A DNA stretch of 64,000 nt from Molanna angustata (taxonomy: Eukaryota; Arthropoda; Insecta; Trichoptera; Molannidae), in NCBI GenBank assembly GCA_963576475.1, contig OY754967.1:25990651-26054650 (forward strand), written 5' to 3'. Positions 48,302 through 58,345 of the stretch are shown piece by piece. The notes beneath the pieces are model-generated. The model searched no databases. It was not told the DNA's origin and worked only from the letters and a program-made list of their open reading frames with translations. Made by a program: the position numbers and the translations under genes. The number at the start of each line of letters is the position of its first letter. The first letter of the stretch is position 1.

Positions 48302-48457
48302 CCTATGGGTGTGTTTTTTGTATGCTGGGTCTTCGAAGATTTCAGTCATTTTCGATTTATAGTCCTCACTGTTCATTGCTACTGTGGTATTGCCTTTATC
48401 AGCTGGTAGGATTATCAAATCTTTGTTATTACGTATTTCTTCGAGGGCTATAATTTC
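48302..48457 (-). pseudogene. Penelope-like element, N-terminal RT fragment
   Basis: The minus-strand frame is open and reads EIIALEEIRNNKDLIILPAD, then KGNTTVAMNSEDYKSKM and IFEDPAYKK. L-x-I-LPADKGN-x-TVxM-x-x-x-DY-x-x-KM is the hallmark N-terminal block of Penelope-like element proteins, upstream of the RT catalytic core. About 52 codons are present. No catalytic YADD or GIY-YIG endonuclease is seen nearby. It supports the view that the hammerhead-like repeats in this window come from Penelope-like elements, though it need not be the same family. Confidence 0.8.
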
Positions 48458-48466
48458 TAGTTTGGA

Positions 48467-48560
48467 TATATTTATTTATTTATCATAATTGACAAAATCA
48501 TTTTTTACATTTTTTACATTTTTTCATTTTTTACTTCACTAGGCTTAGCCTGTACCAAAA
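48467..48560 (-). repeat. LINE 3' UTR and tail
   Basis: Minus strand GGTACAGGCTAAGCCTAGTG leading to GATAAATAAATAAATA. The same type of end precedes the tail of the LINE nested in hAT-3. No ORF attached. Confidence 0.5.
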
Positions 48561-49440
48561 CGCAATATATATGTATTTTTCCTTAAAATCGAGCATGTTT
48601 CTTGTATGGTTTCGGCAATATTATTTGTGCACTTTTGAATGGCTGATTCAACGAATTTCGTAATTTCACCTATAAAGAGGATGCGCACTGGTATTCCAAC
48701 CAACCACTCCCAGGTGCCAGATTCACGTTTGTCATACCTTTATTCAATAAGAAAGATAATATCAAAAGACACCTATTTAAAAAAGATTCATCGAACACGT
48801 TGCTATCTCTCGGACTATTTCTATTGCTATCTTCTTATATATTGATGTCCATGATTAATTTTGATATTTATGTAGTTTCGATTTTACGTATGAAAAAAGA
48901 ACGAGTATTTAGAACCAACTGATTTATTTTATGAGCTTCACTTGATTTCGATTGTGTGAATGTTTTGATTAGATGACAAATATAAAAATTTGGTCGACTT
49001 AGAAGAATAAAAAATATAAATTGACATACCTACTGGTCTACAATACAAAAAAAAATAGTTTTCATCTGCAAATTCTATCAAATACCTCACCATAGGTTTT
49101 ATTTGTAACTCGTTACAGATGATGAAGGAGAAAAATGACAAATAATTTGTTCTTCCGCACTGAGGATCCAGTACATACCTAAATTGCTGACTCGCCATTC
49201 CCTCAAGAGGTCCCTCTTGGAACTGCATACATGGGTCGAGGAAAATCCTCAATATTAAAAGCGGTAGTTTATTGTACCTAGGAATACGCATATCGGGGAA
49301 TATGATATCAAATAATCACCGTTGATTTTTATGAAAATTTTTACTAAGGCATATTAGTTGTTCATTTATTTAGTGTGCAATTCATTGAAACAAATCAGCA
49401 ATCAATTCTCTCCTTTCTTATGTTATAAGGAATCGTAATC
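48561..49440. other. Spacer, nothing recognised
   Basis: 48,639-48,845 and 48,938-49,291 hold open frames of 68 and 117 codons without any motif I recognise. I do not call them genes. Confidence 0.4.
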
Positions 49441-49447
49441 ATACATA

Positions 49448-49561
49448 ACAATTTATTCTTCTTCGTCTGGTGCCCTGTCAGAAAACTCCGACGTTGGAGA
49501 TCACTCTGGCGAATCCCTATCTGTCTTGTGATGCCCGGAATATCTGCTCCACAGTTCTGAA
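49448..49561 (-). pseudogene. LINE end fragment interrupted by hAT-3
   Basis: Starts with a TTCTTCTTC run and continues with TGGTGCCCTGTCAGAAAACT; minus strand reads RTVEQIFRASQDR then a stop. It resembles the GAA-tailed LINE ends elsewhere in the window. The hAT-3 target duplication GTTCTGAA lies at its right edge. Confidence 0.4.
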
Positions 49562-50958
49562 CAGTGGCGGCTGGTGACCTTAAATCTTAGAAGGGCTCGA
49601 AATTATAATTTTAGCTAGAAAATATATTGACTTTCAACGGGAATCAGAAAGCAGATATGTGGCACAATATTATTTTCGTACATTAAAATTATCAGTGTTT
49701 TACACATAGAATTATAATTTTACATTACATAATTCTTTTGTATGTCGGAAATTAAAACGTGAACCAGATGCTGTATTAGGTTTGGTTTTTTATAACGTTT
49801 ATAATAAAATGCATCGGCAAATTATAAAATAATTTGTGACTTCCTGATTTTTCACTAATATATTTCAGATGATTTATTGTTTAAATTATGTAATATTATG
49901 ATATCAACTATGTTAGCCTCAAGGAGTTGCAACTGCTAACCTAGCGTTCGAACATCGCAATGAACAACAAAATATGAATGAATGAAAATATAGTGTAATC
50001 CTTCGCGGGCACTGCCCCATTTTGCTCGAAATCGGCATACATTCAGCGTGTACGGCGAGCTGCGGCGGCAGCGGGCGGTCTCGTGAATTGTATGGGTCTC
50101 CGGGCACAAGGCGACTGTGCCCGAGGAATGAAATATTTCATAGAATCTTGCTTTACAAAGCATGTAGGTTTAAATACTTTCGCTAAATATACTACAGGCG
50201 AAAGACGGCAAACATAATTAGAAAAATAATGTTTATTTATTTATTAAAATCCTTTTTACAAGTATAATAATAACAATAAGTACAATATAACTTTATACAG
50301 TAGTTAATAAAAATTATAAGTTATACTATAAGTAAGAAAAAGTTAAATTTGTCATAAGTGTATACGTTTATATATTTTAATTTGTGGATTAGGCTACTCT
50401 ACTAGGCTATGCCTGTCCCAGAGTAGCGTTATATAAATCAGTTCTATTATTTTAATTCGTCATAGTGTTACTTATTTTTGTAAGGTTCTGTGGTAGGTTG
50501 AAGTAATGATATGCAAGTATGTATGTATTTTAGTGTTGTATGAAAAAAAATGCTTGATGTAAAAAGGGCTAATGCTAATATAATTTTGATTTTTTTATAA
50601 GTCGTCTAAGCAGTAATATTAAATAATTCTTCTGTTTCTTTTCGTCCTTTGGTAATTAACCAGTTGTTTGCTATGGCTTTCAATTTGATATGAGAGTAGG
50701 TTCTTAATAGTGGAAAGTCAGTTTTGAAGAGGTTAAATATTTTTGGACCTATGTACGCGTAATTTTTCTGGCCATGTGTTGTCTTAGTTTTTGGAATTTC
50801 GTCAAGGTTTAGTAGTGCTTGCCTAGTATTGTGTGAATGTGAGTTGCTGGTTGTCCAAGTGTGTTTCCAAGATTTAATTTCATATATTATTTGGAATCTT
50901 TTGAACGAAGTGTTTGGGAGGGCTGAGCCCGAGAGCCCTTTAGGAAGAGCCGCCACTG
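49562..50958. mobile_element. Non-autonomous hAT (hAT-3) with 8-bp target duplication and nested LINE
   Basis: Termini CAGTGGCGGCT and AGCCGCCACTG are perfect 11-bp inverted repeats. GTTCTGAA is duplicated at 49554-49561 and 50959-50966. The 1,397-bp interior contains a minus-strand 5'-truncated LINE (50,225-50,890) and a G+C-rich patch at 50,000-50,120, but no transposase. Without the LINE the element would be ~730 bp. Confidence 0.9.
50225..50890 (-). pseudogene. CR1/Jockey-like LINE C-terminus, UTR and tail, nested in hAT-3
   Basis: Minus strand from ~50,890: FQIIYEIKSWKHTW, SHSHNTRQALLNLDEIPKTK, THGQKNYAYIGPKIFNL and FKLKAIANNWL-like residues, ending in TEELFNITA and a stop near 50,606. 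NTR-x(n)-K-T-THxxxNYxYxGPKxxN is the usual C-terminal block of this LINE group. A ~380-bp 3' UTR containing GGCATAGCCTAGTAGAGTAG and an AATAAATAAATAAA tail (50,230) follow. No frameshift in the last ~90 codons, so it is young. Confidence 0.78.
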
Positions 50959-51021
50959 GTTCTGAAGCCTGTCCATATATATGAAAAAATCTAAAGTTAG
51001 CAAAGTACCTTTTTGGCTCGG

Positions 51022-51255
51022 TTAAAGTCATATTGGTAGTTATTAACCAATATATGATTAAAAATAACAAAGTTGCACTTGGCTATTATCTAACAATTGA
51101 ATACTGTTAACGTGTAGTTGGTTACCAATAGCAATGTAAAAAGTCATGTTGGTAGTTATTGACCTATACATGATTAAAAATAACAAAGTTGCACTTGGTT
51201 ATTATTTGCGAATATAATACTGTTAGAATGAAGTTGCTTACCAATAGCAATGTAC
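51022..51255 (+). repeat. Two ~116-bp tandem units
   Basis: AAAGTCATATTGGTAGTTAT at ~51,024 and AAAGTCATGTTGGTAGTTAT at ~51,140. Both continue with ATGATTAAAAATAACAAAGT and GCACTTGG and end in TACCAATAGCAATGTA. Units share the AACAAAGTTGCxCTTGGTTA word with the arrays at 57,912-58,600. Confidence 0.85.
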
Positions 51256-51904
51256 TTGTTTAAATTTTACCGAGTAACAGGTACCTATACGGACATTTTG
51301 TATTTGGCATCTGTCAAATTTGACATTTTATACATAAAAATATTAATATTTCTCAAATTTGACACGATATATTAAAAAAAATATTATATAAAGTATAATT
51401 CTCGCCAAATATGATATGTCACATTAAAAAATGATTAAGTAAAGTATAATACTCGTCAAATTAGACATGTGACACTGAAAAATAATTGAATTAAGTTGAA
51501 TTAAGATGAGATATTCGTCAAAGATTATCATTATTATTCACAAATATCTTGTGTTAATTTGCTAATATTTACATTTGAGATGTAATGTAAAGATGTTTAT
51601 ACTATTTTGATGTTAAAGCTGGATGAATAATAAGAGACCATAATGGGGCAATTAATGAATGTAAAGAATGTATTATGTCCAATTATGTCAAGATCATTGA
51701 TTTGTCAAGATTGGTTTTGTGGTGTTTGGTTTTCTCTGCCCCAATATGGTTATTGTGTTTAGGTATGTATGTATTAGTTAATATAACTAATATAAATAAC
51801 TCATAACTTCAATATTAGTTAATGTCAGTTTATAACATTCACAAATAATAAAATAAATATCTACATAAATATGTAACATTAACATACACCCATTTGAAAA
51901 GTGT
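51256..51904. other. Spacer with weak ~65-bp periodicity
   Basis: 51,300-51,530 repeats TCGTCAAATTTGACATGTGACA-like words three or four times with heavy divergence. No coding. Confidence 0.4.
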
Positions 51905-52335
51905 GAGTCAATCGTTTGATATTGGATTGTTGTTTAATATTCATGTTGATGCCATGCTGGGGAAAGCATACAGAATATTAGGCTTTATATGTAGACTAAC
52001 TATAGCCTACCCATACTATGACCATACACAAATTAAATAAATAGATAATCATTGCACTATACTCTCAGCATCATTGAATATCAACTGCTCAACTGTCTGG
52101 TCACCTCACTATGATATTAACTAAAGAATATAAGGATTTCAATGGAAATTCAGTGTGACACAATCAATTAACTTATTCTTTGGAATGAACAGCCTGTGCA
52201 GGAGGAGAGAGTTGGCCGTTCTGTTTGTGTTGCTTAAAATCATAAACGGTTAACTTTATGTCCCAACGATATTAAACAAGTTATATTTTAACACAAATCC
52301 TAGAGTAACAAGAAGAAGGGTCAATATGTTATTAG
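51905..52335 (+). pseudogene. CR1/Jockey-like LINE RT-thumb fragment, badly decayed
   Basis: Plus strand, in changing frames: FNIHVDAMLGKAYRILGFIC, CSTVWSPHYD, FFGMNSLCRRRELAVLFVLL, KIING and NTNPRVTRRRVNML. The order AxRxLGFIxR ... S.VWSPxYD ... LxxRRxxAxLxFLxKxxNG ... RxTRRR matches the thumb and C-terminal part of CR1/Jockey-type LINEs. Many stops; older than the copy at 34,748-35,640. Confidence 0.7.
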
Positions 52336-52829
52336 TGTTATCAATATACATATTATTAATGTTAACAATGTAGTTTGTGTTAAAACCATAAGGGCTGAAT
52401 AATCCTGATAGTGAACTATGATAGTAAAAAAAAAATATTTATATTCAATGAACTTGTCTGCATACTATATATTTATCAAACCTCATTTAGACTGCAAATA
52501 CATTTTCTCCATGTGAAAAAAAATAAAACAAAGTAAATATACTTATATCAAAATAGAGTAAGTATACTCTTGAGGGAATTACTTGAGAATTTTCATCGTG
52601 GATGGTTGCATATAGGTGTACAACCTAAGCAAAATACCCAAATTGACGCTCTACGCAGCCCATGTGATTTCTCAAGTTATTTGCTTATAACTGTAGGCAG
52701 TGTGATAATGTATTCATTTTCACCATACTATGCAAGTCTACTAGGACATGGCATACTATCCATAGTATGGTTGCAGATCTTTAGATAGGAACAACGCTTT
52801 TGTTATTAATACTTGCATGATAATATATT
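52336..52829. other. AT-rich spacer, nothing firm
   Basis: 52,628-52,647 (AAGCAAAATACCCAAATT) matches 3,116-3,134. No gene is called for the 72-codon frame at 52,570. Confidence 0.4.
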
Positions 52830-52837
52830 ATATATAG

Positions 52838-53459
52838 CAGGGGTGGCCGACTTGATTAGATCCAAGATCTACTGTTTACTGAGGAAGCCCTGTGCGATCT
52901 ACCAATTACATACTTCTTGAAATTTAAAATGAAACAGCATGGTTCAGTACACAATTAAGTAGTATTTTTTAAATTTTATTAAGAGGGAAAACATAAAACT
53001 GAAAATTATTCTTAGTAACTACTTGTATATTAGTGTGAGCACTGCGTCTGAGCATCTTCCGTTAGATTAGCAAAATCAGGTTTGTAGTTGGAAATTGCTA
53101 ACCTTAAAGAATCCAGTGTATGAGCGTCTGTCAAGCGAGAACGGTGTTTATTTTTTGTTTGCTTTGAGTAGGAAAATGCTGACTCACATAAATATGTTGA
53201 ACCAAAACACAAATGCAATATTGTTCAACACATTTCTTCAAACATGGATATTTCTCGTTGGAAACCAATGCCCAGAAATCTAGATAAATAAAGTAACGTG
53301 ACAACGTGAACGTAACGTGATGGGTGCAGCAGTTGGTGATTACGTTGCGCAATCTGTTCTACGTATTTATGTATGTTTATATTTTTTGCCTTGCCACGAT
53401 CGACTGGACTAATAGTCGCGATCGACAGATCGATCGCGATCAACCGGTTGGCCACCCCT
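52838..53459 (-). mobile_element. Non-autonomous hAT (hAT-2) with 8-bp target duplication
   Basis: Termini CAGGGGTGGCCGAC and GTTGGCCACCCCTG are inverted repeats with one mismatch. ATATATAG is duplicated at 52830-52837 and 53460-53467. The 622-bp body contains the last ~60 codons of a transposase on the minus strand (53,030-53,218). A CGATCGCGATC palindromic patch lies near the right end (53,410-53,440). Confidence 0.9.
53030..53218 (-). pseudogene. hAT transposase C-terminal remnant
   Basis: The frame reads FGSTYLCESAFSYSKQTKNK, then HRSRLTDAHTLDSLRLAIS and NYKPDFANLTED, ending CSH and a stop. CExxFSxMKxxKxKxRSRLTDxHLxxxLRLA is the C-terminal dimerisation region of hAT transposases of the GTF2I-repeat/ZBED-related group. 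No stop interrupts these 62 codons. The DDE catalytic core is absent. Its sister at 2089-2280 keeps the same last segment. Confidence 0.78.
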
Positions 53460-53467
53460 GATATATA

Positions 53468-55129
53468 GTATTCTTTAATAAACTCAACATCTCTGCAATC
53501 TCTTCCAGCGCATTTAAGATAGCTGCTTCCTCTGGTTTCTAAATATTTTGATTGGCATGATGTGTCATTCGGAATATAAATAATATATGGATTTTTCACT
53601 CAATTGTTATTTATAAAATGTTAAAAGACTATGGGTCGCCATAGAAAGTGCTTGAAACAGTCGGGGTTGGCTGTTTCAAACTGTTGCAGCACGGATGTTT
53701 GCAGTTCCAGTGCAAAATTCTTGTTTACAAAACACTAACCGCTTGAGCAGTCGTAGCCAAAATGAGCAGTCGGATTGCGGTCGAATTTCGCCGTGTAGCT
53801 AAATTCTTAGATTAGTTGTGACAGCAATACACAACTTCTTCAATCTGACCACTACAATTGCTAGACTTTCTTTAGGAGAAATACTTTTTCTTATAACGGT
53901 GTCCGTTTCCTAATTTTTATTTCATTTTTTATTTCATAAATAAATAAAATATGAAATAATATATTTAAAAAAATAAAAAGAACAAAATAAATAAAATTAA
54001 ATATGAGTCAGTTCTTCATTGACATCAGTTAAAAAGATTTTGTTGTATTTTTCTGTAATGGATACAAAAGTGTGAAATATTCAGTATTTTCAATGTTGGA
54101 TGTGCCCATGTAGGTCAGTTATTTTATAGTAGAATAAATAATGTTTCCTCCTCGAAATCCATATTGCAACTGAATTAACGTTGACAGCGATTGTGTTGCA
54201 GTTGAGCACTGCTTCATACTAAGGCAACATACTTTCTGAGTTAAGCAAGTTAGACAGCAAATTTTTTTGCAGATGTATACCTATTATTATTTTGATATGC
54301 TTGAACTTAATATTCATGATTTTTTCTTTCATTTGTCATTTTAATATTAAAAAAAATATCACACTGGCTAACTTGAAAAAATGCGTTTCATTAATTTTAA
54401 AACATATTAATTTCGTTGTATTTGGAGCCTGTCACAGGAATGACTTGTATAGTATACTGATAATGATAAAACGATCCTAAAAGAACTACACTTTCATATT
54501 ACAAAATTGTTTTTAAGAAAAAACCTCGGGAACGTAAAACTGTTATAGAAAATTAGGATCAATTTCTTAACATCATTTCTTGAATTAACACACTGAAAAA
54601 TAAACAATTTCATTCAATAATAATGTTGACGAAATTGTATTTAGTAAATTTTAAGGTTAGATTCTACGTTCTATTTGTGTATAAAGCGACATGTCAAATA
54701 TTTACGTTTCGGTGGTTGATATTGGTGGAATGACCATATATAAAAATGGTATTTCGTTTTAATATCTACTTATTCTCATGATGGAATACATTAACTACTT
54801 TATTTATTAAAATAATTGTTATTTCTTATTTTTTTACATATGTTGCGTTTATTAAGAATATTCAGATGAATTTATTTACTGGAAAGAACTGAAATGTCTG
54901 AAATGATGTTGAATTTTTTTTTGTTCTGGCAATAATATGTATTACGCGCAACCGTTTCGCTTTGGTCTTCTGTCAAAACTCAAAACGACGTGTTTTCTTG
55001 TTCAAATATTTTTGTGTCTTGCTGTTTTGTTTTAAATTGTGTGGTGTAATGGTGTTATTTTTATTATTTAAAAATACCACATCAATGTTGTCAATGTTAT
55101 CAAATGCCACATCAATGTTCTTGTGGTTC
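53468..55129. other. Spacer with one CpG-bearing patch
   Basis: 53,640-53,815 has GCAGTCGTAGCC, GATTGCGGTCGAATTTCGCC and other CG-containing words unlike the surroundings. It may be the end of an unidentified DNA element. The rest is AT-rich and unrecognised. Confidence 0.4.
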
Positions 55130-55440
55130 AACGGAATTAACGACAATATTGGAAAAATATAAATGGACAGCCAGAAGAACCAATGTGTCAATTCTAGACG
55201 AGCTAAGGATCGAGGATCGTCTATCGACGATATGTTACAGACGTATCCTTCAATTCTTTGGACACATTGCCAGAAGGGAACCAGACTGCCTCGAGAAGCT
55301 TGTTGTGATGGGCAGCGTGGAGGGACGGGGTCTTCGGTGACTGGTGCTCTGCGTTCAGCCAAAAATAGATTGGCATGGAGGCGGGCCATACGTGTGGCGA
55401 CAGACTACAGCCGCTATCCTCAGTCATGAGGAAGAGGACG
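55130..55440 (+). pseudogene. LINE ORF C-terminus, one frameshift
   Basis: Plus strand: RTNVSILDELRIEDRLSTIC, YRRILQFFGHIARREPDCLE, KLVVMGSVEG. After a frameshift near 55,325 it continues VTGALRSAKNRLAWRRAIRV and ATDYSRYPQS with a stop. RTNxSILxELxIxxRLSxxCxxRIxxFFGHIxR...LEKLVVxGxVEGRRxRGR...WRRxI...DPQS* is the C-terminus of an RTE-like LINE widespread in Lepidoptera. About 95 codons remain. Confidence 0.8.
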
Positions 55441-55544
55441 AATGATGAAATGGTAAGTTGTACAGTGTGATATCATGCTATTAAATGAATTCAAAGTTGT
55501 AAGAAAATAACAGATTAACGCTCGCTCTACATTTGTTTTTACAG

Positions 55545-55646
55545 AACTCATTTATGTGTCAACATCAATGGATACCGTCTCATCCCAGATAATACCCGCT
55601 TACGATTGTCCACTCAAGTTCACCACTCTTTCCACATCCATCATAA
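55545..55646 (+). CDS. Candidate host exon A (phase 1-1, 102 nt)
   Basis: Preceded by CATTTGTTTTTACAG and followed by GTAAGTTAAA, good acceptor and donor sites. Taking two bases to finish the previous codon, the exon reads LIYVSTSMDTVSSQIIPAYD, then CPLKFTTLSTSII with one base left over. Exons B and C continue in the same phase without a stop until exon C. I do not recognise the peptide. It could be a fortuitous splice-site pair in repeat DNA, and only transcript data would decide. No upstream partner exon was identified. Confidence 0.32.
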
Positions 55647-55766
55647 GTAAGTTAAATAAAATATTTAATTGCAATAAATGTACCTATAGCAAACACTTGA
55701 TATATTACTTGCAAATACTTGATTTGTGGCAGGATAAGAAATGAGGACATTAGGAAATAATGTAAG

Positions 55767-56092
55767 ATGAAGAAAGATATCAATAATAGAATGAAAGTGA
55801 ACACATTGAGATGGTTTGTCCACATGGGAAGAATGAATGAGGAACGCCTGACGAAGAAAATAAACATTGCGGAGAGGAATGGAATGAAAGGTCGGGGCCG
55901 CCCAATAAAGGGATGGCATGACCATGTGAACGATATTCTGAAAGACAGAAATGTTAGAAGTGTGAACAATAGACGAACATGTATGAGAATATGCATGAAT
56001 GTTGACGAGGCGATGAATGTATGCCAAGATAGAAAAATGTGGCATTCGGTTCTCTTTTCTGCCTATCCCGCAAGGGACCTGGCGTGATGGTA
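55767..56092 (+). pseudogene. LINE C-terminus (NEERLTKKI...YPARDLA family)
   Basis: Plus strand open frame: VNTLRWFVHMGRMNEERLTK, NGMKGRGRPIKGWHDHVNDI, NRRTCMRICMNVDEAMNVC and SVLFSAYPARDLA, then a stop. This is the complete C-terminal ~105 codons of the LINE family seen at 30,475-30,860 and 56,905-57,014, without frameshift. It lies between candidate exons A and B, that is, it would be intronic. Confidence 0.82.
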
Positions 56093-56137
56093 TATTGTTG
56101 ATGTATTAACTACTTAATGAACTGTGTATGTTTTCAG

Positions 56138-56212
56138 TTCCTGAACCTCGCTCGACGTTTGTCGCCCTATGTATCTACATTTCCATGTTATCCACAGGAC
56201 GTTCCTCGAAAA
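56138..56212 (+). CDS. Candidate host exon B (phase 1-1, 75 nt)
   Basis: Preceded by CTGTGTATGTTTTCAG and followed by GTAAGTTAAA. Joined to exon A it continues IPEPRSTFVALCIYISMLST, then GRSSK, with one base left. The length is a multiple of three, and the phase matches both A and C. The hydrophobic run VALCIYISML could be a membrane or signal-like stretch, but that is guesswork. Product unknown. Confidence 0.32.
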
Positions 56213-56267
56213 GTAAGTTAAACAAAGTTTATGTTTTATTTATTTATTTAAATATTGATTATAAAGG

Positions 56268-56410
56268 TGTAACACTATGGAATAGTGGAGAGTCATGATT
56301 TCACAATTTTTAAGCATATTTTTTACATCAATTACTCAACGGATATCATGTAGAGAGTGCACACTGAGTTTTTCATCATGATGTGTTTGTATGTATGGCG
56401 TAGGTACGGT
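56268..56410 (+). repeat. E-family element E4, 5' fragment
   Basis: AACACTATGGAATAGTGGAG, AGTCATGATTTCACAATTTT and GTAGAGAGTGCACACTGAG match the first 140 bp of E3 at 36,560-36,690. The rest of the element is missing, replaced by a LINE RT fragment. Confidence 0.7.
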
Positions 56411-56414
56411 GTAT

Positions 56415-56640
56415 GGATACGGATATTCATATACCATACTTACAAGATACTGTAGATCTTCCATACTTACTGCTAACAGAACTTTATCGTCTGCATACAT
56501 CAAATCTCGCACTATAACAGTACTCAATTTTAACAAACTTATGGCTCTATAGTTTTTGCAGTCGAGCTTTGAGCCTTTACTTTAATACAAAGGTACCACG
56601 ACTGCATTTCTCCATGATGGTCTGATAGAAATTAAATGCA
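56415..56640 (-). pseudogene. RTE-like LINE RT fragment, internally deleted
   Basis: Minus strand: PSWRNAVVVPLY, a stop, SKGSKLDCKNYRAISLLKLS, then directly VRDLMYADDKVLLAVSMEDL and QYLV. W-x-NAVxVPLYKxKGSKLDCxNYRxISLL is RT motif 1-2 of RTE-type LINEs, and YADD is the catalytic motif 5. About 100 intervening residues (motifs 3-4) are deleted in frame. The YADD residues themselves are preserved, but the protein cannot fold as an RT. Confidence 0.8.
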
Positions 56641-56654
56641 TCATTGTTATTAAA

Positions 56655-56910
56655 CATTTCTTGTTTCATTATAGAAGGAGGCAAGATGAAAAAACAACAT
56701 GCAGCCAGAATTCAGTGGAGAGTCTTAAAGAGAGTCTTCCCCCGGGCCACAACGTGGAGTGGCGTACGTGGAAGACACTAAACAGACTGAGGACGGGCGT
56801 TGGGAGAACATTGGATAACCTGTCTACATGGGGCTTCCTGCAACAGGGAATACCAACGACATGTGACTGGACAACAACAGACCACCGCACATCTGTGCAG
56901 CTGCCCCTCG
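56655..56910 (+). pseudogene. Jockey-like LINE C-terminus with broken zinc knuckle
   Basis: Plus strand: HNVEWRTWKTLNRLRTGVGR, TLDNLSTWGFLQ and IPTTCDW in one frame, then QQQTTAHLCSCP in the next. LNRLRTGxGR...WGF...CDCG...QTxxHL--CP is the Jockey-type C-terminal knuckle, here split by a frameshift between its cysteines. It is joined at ~56,905 to a different LINE in the opposite direction. Confidence 0.72.
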
Positions 56911-57014
56911 TTTACATGGTCGTGCCATCCTTTTCTAGGGCGCCCGCGACCTCTTATTCCGTTCCTGTCAGATTTGTATATTTTCTTCGTCAGGCGTTCT
57001 TCGTTCACTCGCAA
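56905..57014 (-). pseudogene. LINE C-terminus (NEERLTKKIY family), fragment
   Basis: Minus strand: MRVNEERLTKKIYKSDRNGI, RGRGRPRKGWHDHVNE, then it runs into the neighbouring Jockey-like copy. Same family as 55,767-56,092. Confidence 0.78.
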
Positions 57015-57209
57015 GAAAACAAATAATTGTTTGCGGAAACATATATCTTTAAAAAGACGTGTCCTGGTATTGAAAAAATGTTTAAAAAAGGGTGAATGGT
57101 CATATCTGAATGAGCTGCCTCTAGTTGTAAAATATTTTCTTGAAAACCAAGAGCAGAATATTAGACATAATAAATTTCATTGAAAATATTCTGAAGAAGA
57201 TAAGATGTT

Positions 57210-57620
57210 TGCATTATCTGTACAAAATAGGTATAGAAATCAAGTGGCGATAGCTCTGGGGATTGTGCGGGCCACGGAATGGGGCCTAGACTTCCAATCC
57301 GGGAATTGGCATACTATTGCATAGTGAACCGGACACAACAAGTTGTTTTGAAGGAAATCCATGTAATTTATACCATTAAGGTTGTCCAGCTAGTAGTATG
57401 GTCCCACGATGATATTGCCTATCACTCCTGCCCAAACATTGACTCTAAATTTTCTCTGAAAGTACACTAAACGGGCCACGCAGGATTCTCATTAGACCAC
57501 ATGCATATAAATTGTGAAGGTTTATAATCCCCTCGCTAGTAAATTTTGACTCGTTTATCCACAAAATTCTTTTTGAAAGGGTTGTATCGTCAATTTCAGC
57601 AATTTTTAGAAAAGGTAACT
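57210..57620 (-). pseudogene. Tc1/mariner-superfamily transposase fragment, frameshifted
   Basis: Minus strand, three frames: KRILWINESKFTSEGIIN, then MWSNENPAWPV, then YFQRKFRVNVWAGVIGNII with VGPYY, LNGINYMDFLQNNLL, and finally RIGSLGPIPWPAQSPELSP with LDFY. These follow the order (F)xDESxF...WSxENP...VNVWxGIxGxxxxGPxF...YLxFLxxxL...WPxRSPDLxPLDFF of a mariner-like DDE transposase common in insects. The usual first catalytic Asp (FTDES) is Asn here (WINES), and the WFQQDGAPPH block is deleted. Clearly dead. Confidence 0.7.
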
Positions 57621-57704
57621 ATCGCATGTACCTACATGAAAAGAGTTCATACCTAATTTAAATTATCTGAAACCCAGAATTTGTTGTTTTTTTGGCATTT
57701 TCAG

Positions 57705-57830
57705 AACCAACCTAACTTGCATGAAATAAAAATTATGTACTCTTGAGAATTAAAAGATGTTTTTTTTATATTTATTATGTTTAATATGTCTCTATGTATT
57801 AGAAATATAATATTTTTTTAATACAATAAA
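57705..57830 (+). CDS. Candidate host terminal exon C with stop and poly(A) signal
   Basis: A strong pyrimidine tract TTGTTTTTTTGGCATTTTCAG precedes it. Continuing from exon B (phase 1) it codes Lys-Pro-Thr and stops at 57713-57715. AATAAA follows at 57825-57830, and another at ~57,846. Together with A and B this makes a coherent 3' end of a gene model, but there is no recognisable protein and no upstream exon, so confidence is low. Confidence 0.28.
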
Positions 57831-57911
57831 TCACATTCCTGTGCAATAAATGAAATTTTGAATGAAACCTGTATTTTATTTCACTCCAAATATCCTACCT
57901 GTGTAAATTAG

Positions 57912-58345
57912 CAGAATACTGAGTAAGTAGATTGAAAATAGCCAAGTAGCTTTGCTGTGGCTACAGAATAAATTAATTCAGAATACTGAGTGAGTTGATT
58001 AAATCTAACCAAGTTGTTTGCTGTGGATACTGAATGAATTAGTTCACATTACTGAGTAGTAGATTGAATTTAACCAAGTTGTTTGCTGTGGATACTGAAT
58101 GAATTAGTTCACATTACTGAGTAGTAGATTGAATTTAACCAAGTTGTTTGCTGTGGATACTGAATGAATTAGTTCAGATTACTGAGTAGTTAATTAAATC
58201 TAACCAAGTTGTTTGCTGTGGATACTGAATGAATTAGTTCAGATTACCGATTAGTAGATTGAAATTAGCCAAGTTGTTTGTTGTGGATACTGAATGAATT
58301 AGTTCAGATTACCGAGTAAGTTGATAGAAATTAGCCAACTAGGTT
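57912..58345 (+). repeat. 65-bp tandem array
   Basis: Successive ACTGAG/ACCGA starts at 57,918, 57,985, 58,051, 58,116, 58,181, 58,246 and 58,311 give periods of 67, 66 and then 65 bp. Units contain AACCAAGTTGTTTGCTGTGG and TACTGAATGAATTAGTTC. Central units are nearly identical. Confidence 0.93.

Noticed and set aside
48938..49291. 117-codon minus-strand frame
   Set aside because: No recognisable motif, no partner exon and no neighbouring element boundary to explain it.
53225..53599. 124-codon minus-strand frame
   Set aside because: It runs across the hAT-2 terminus and its target duplication in a frame different from the transposase remnant; no motif.
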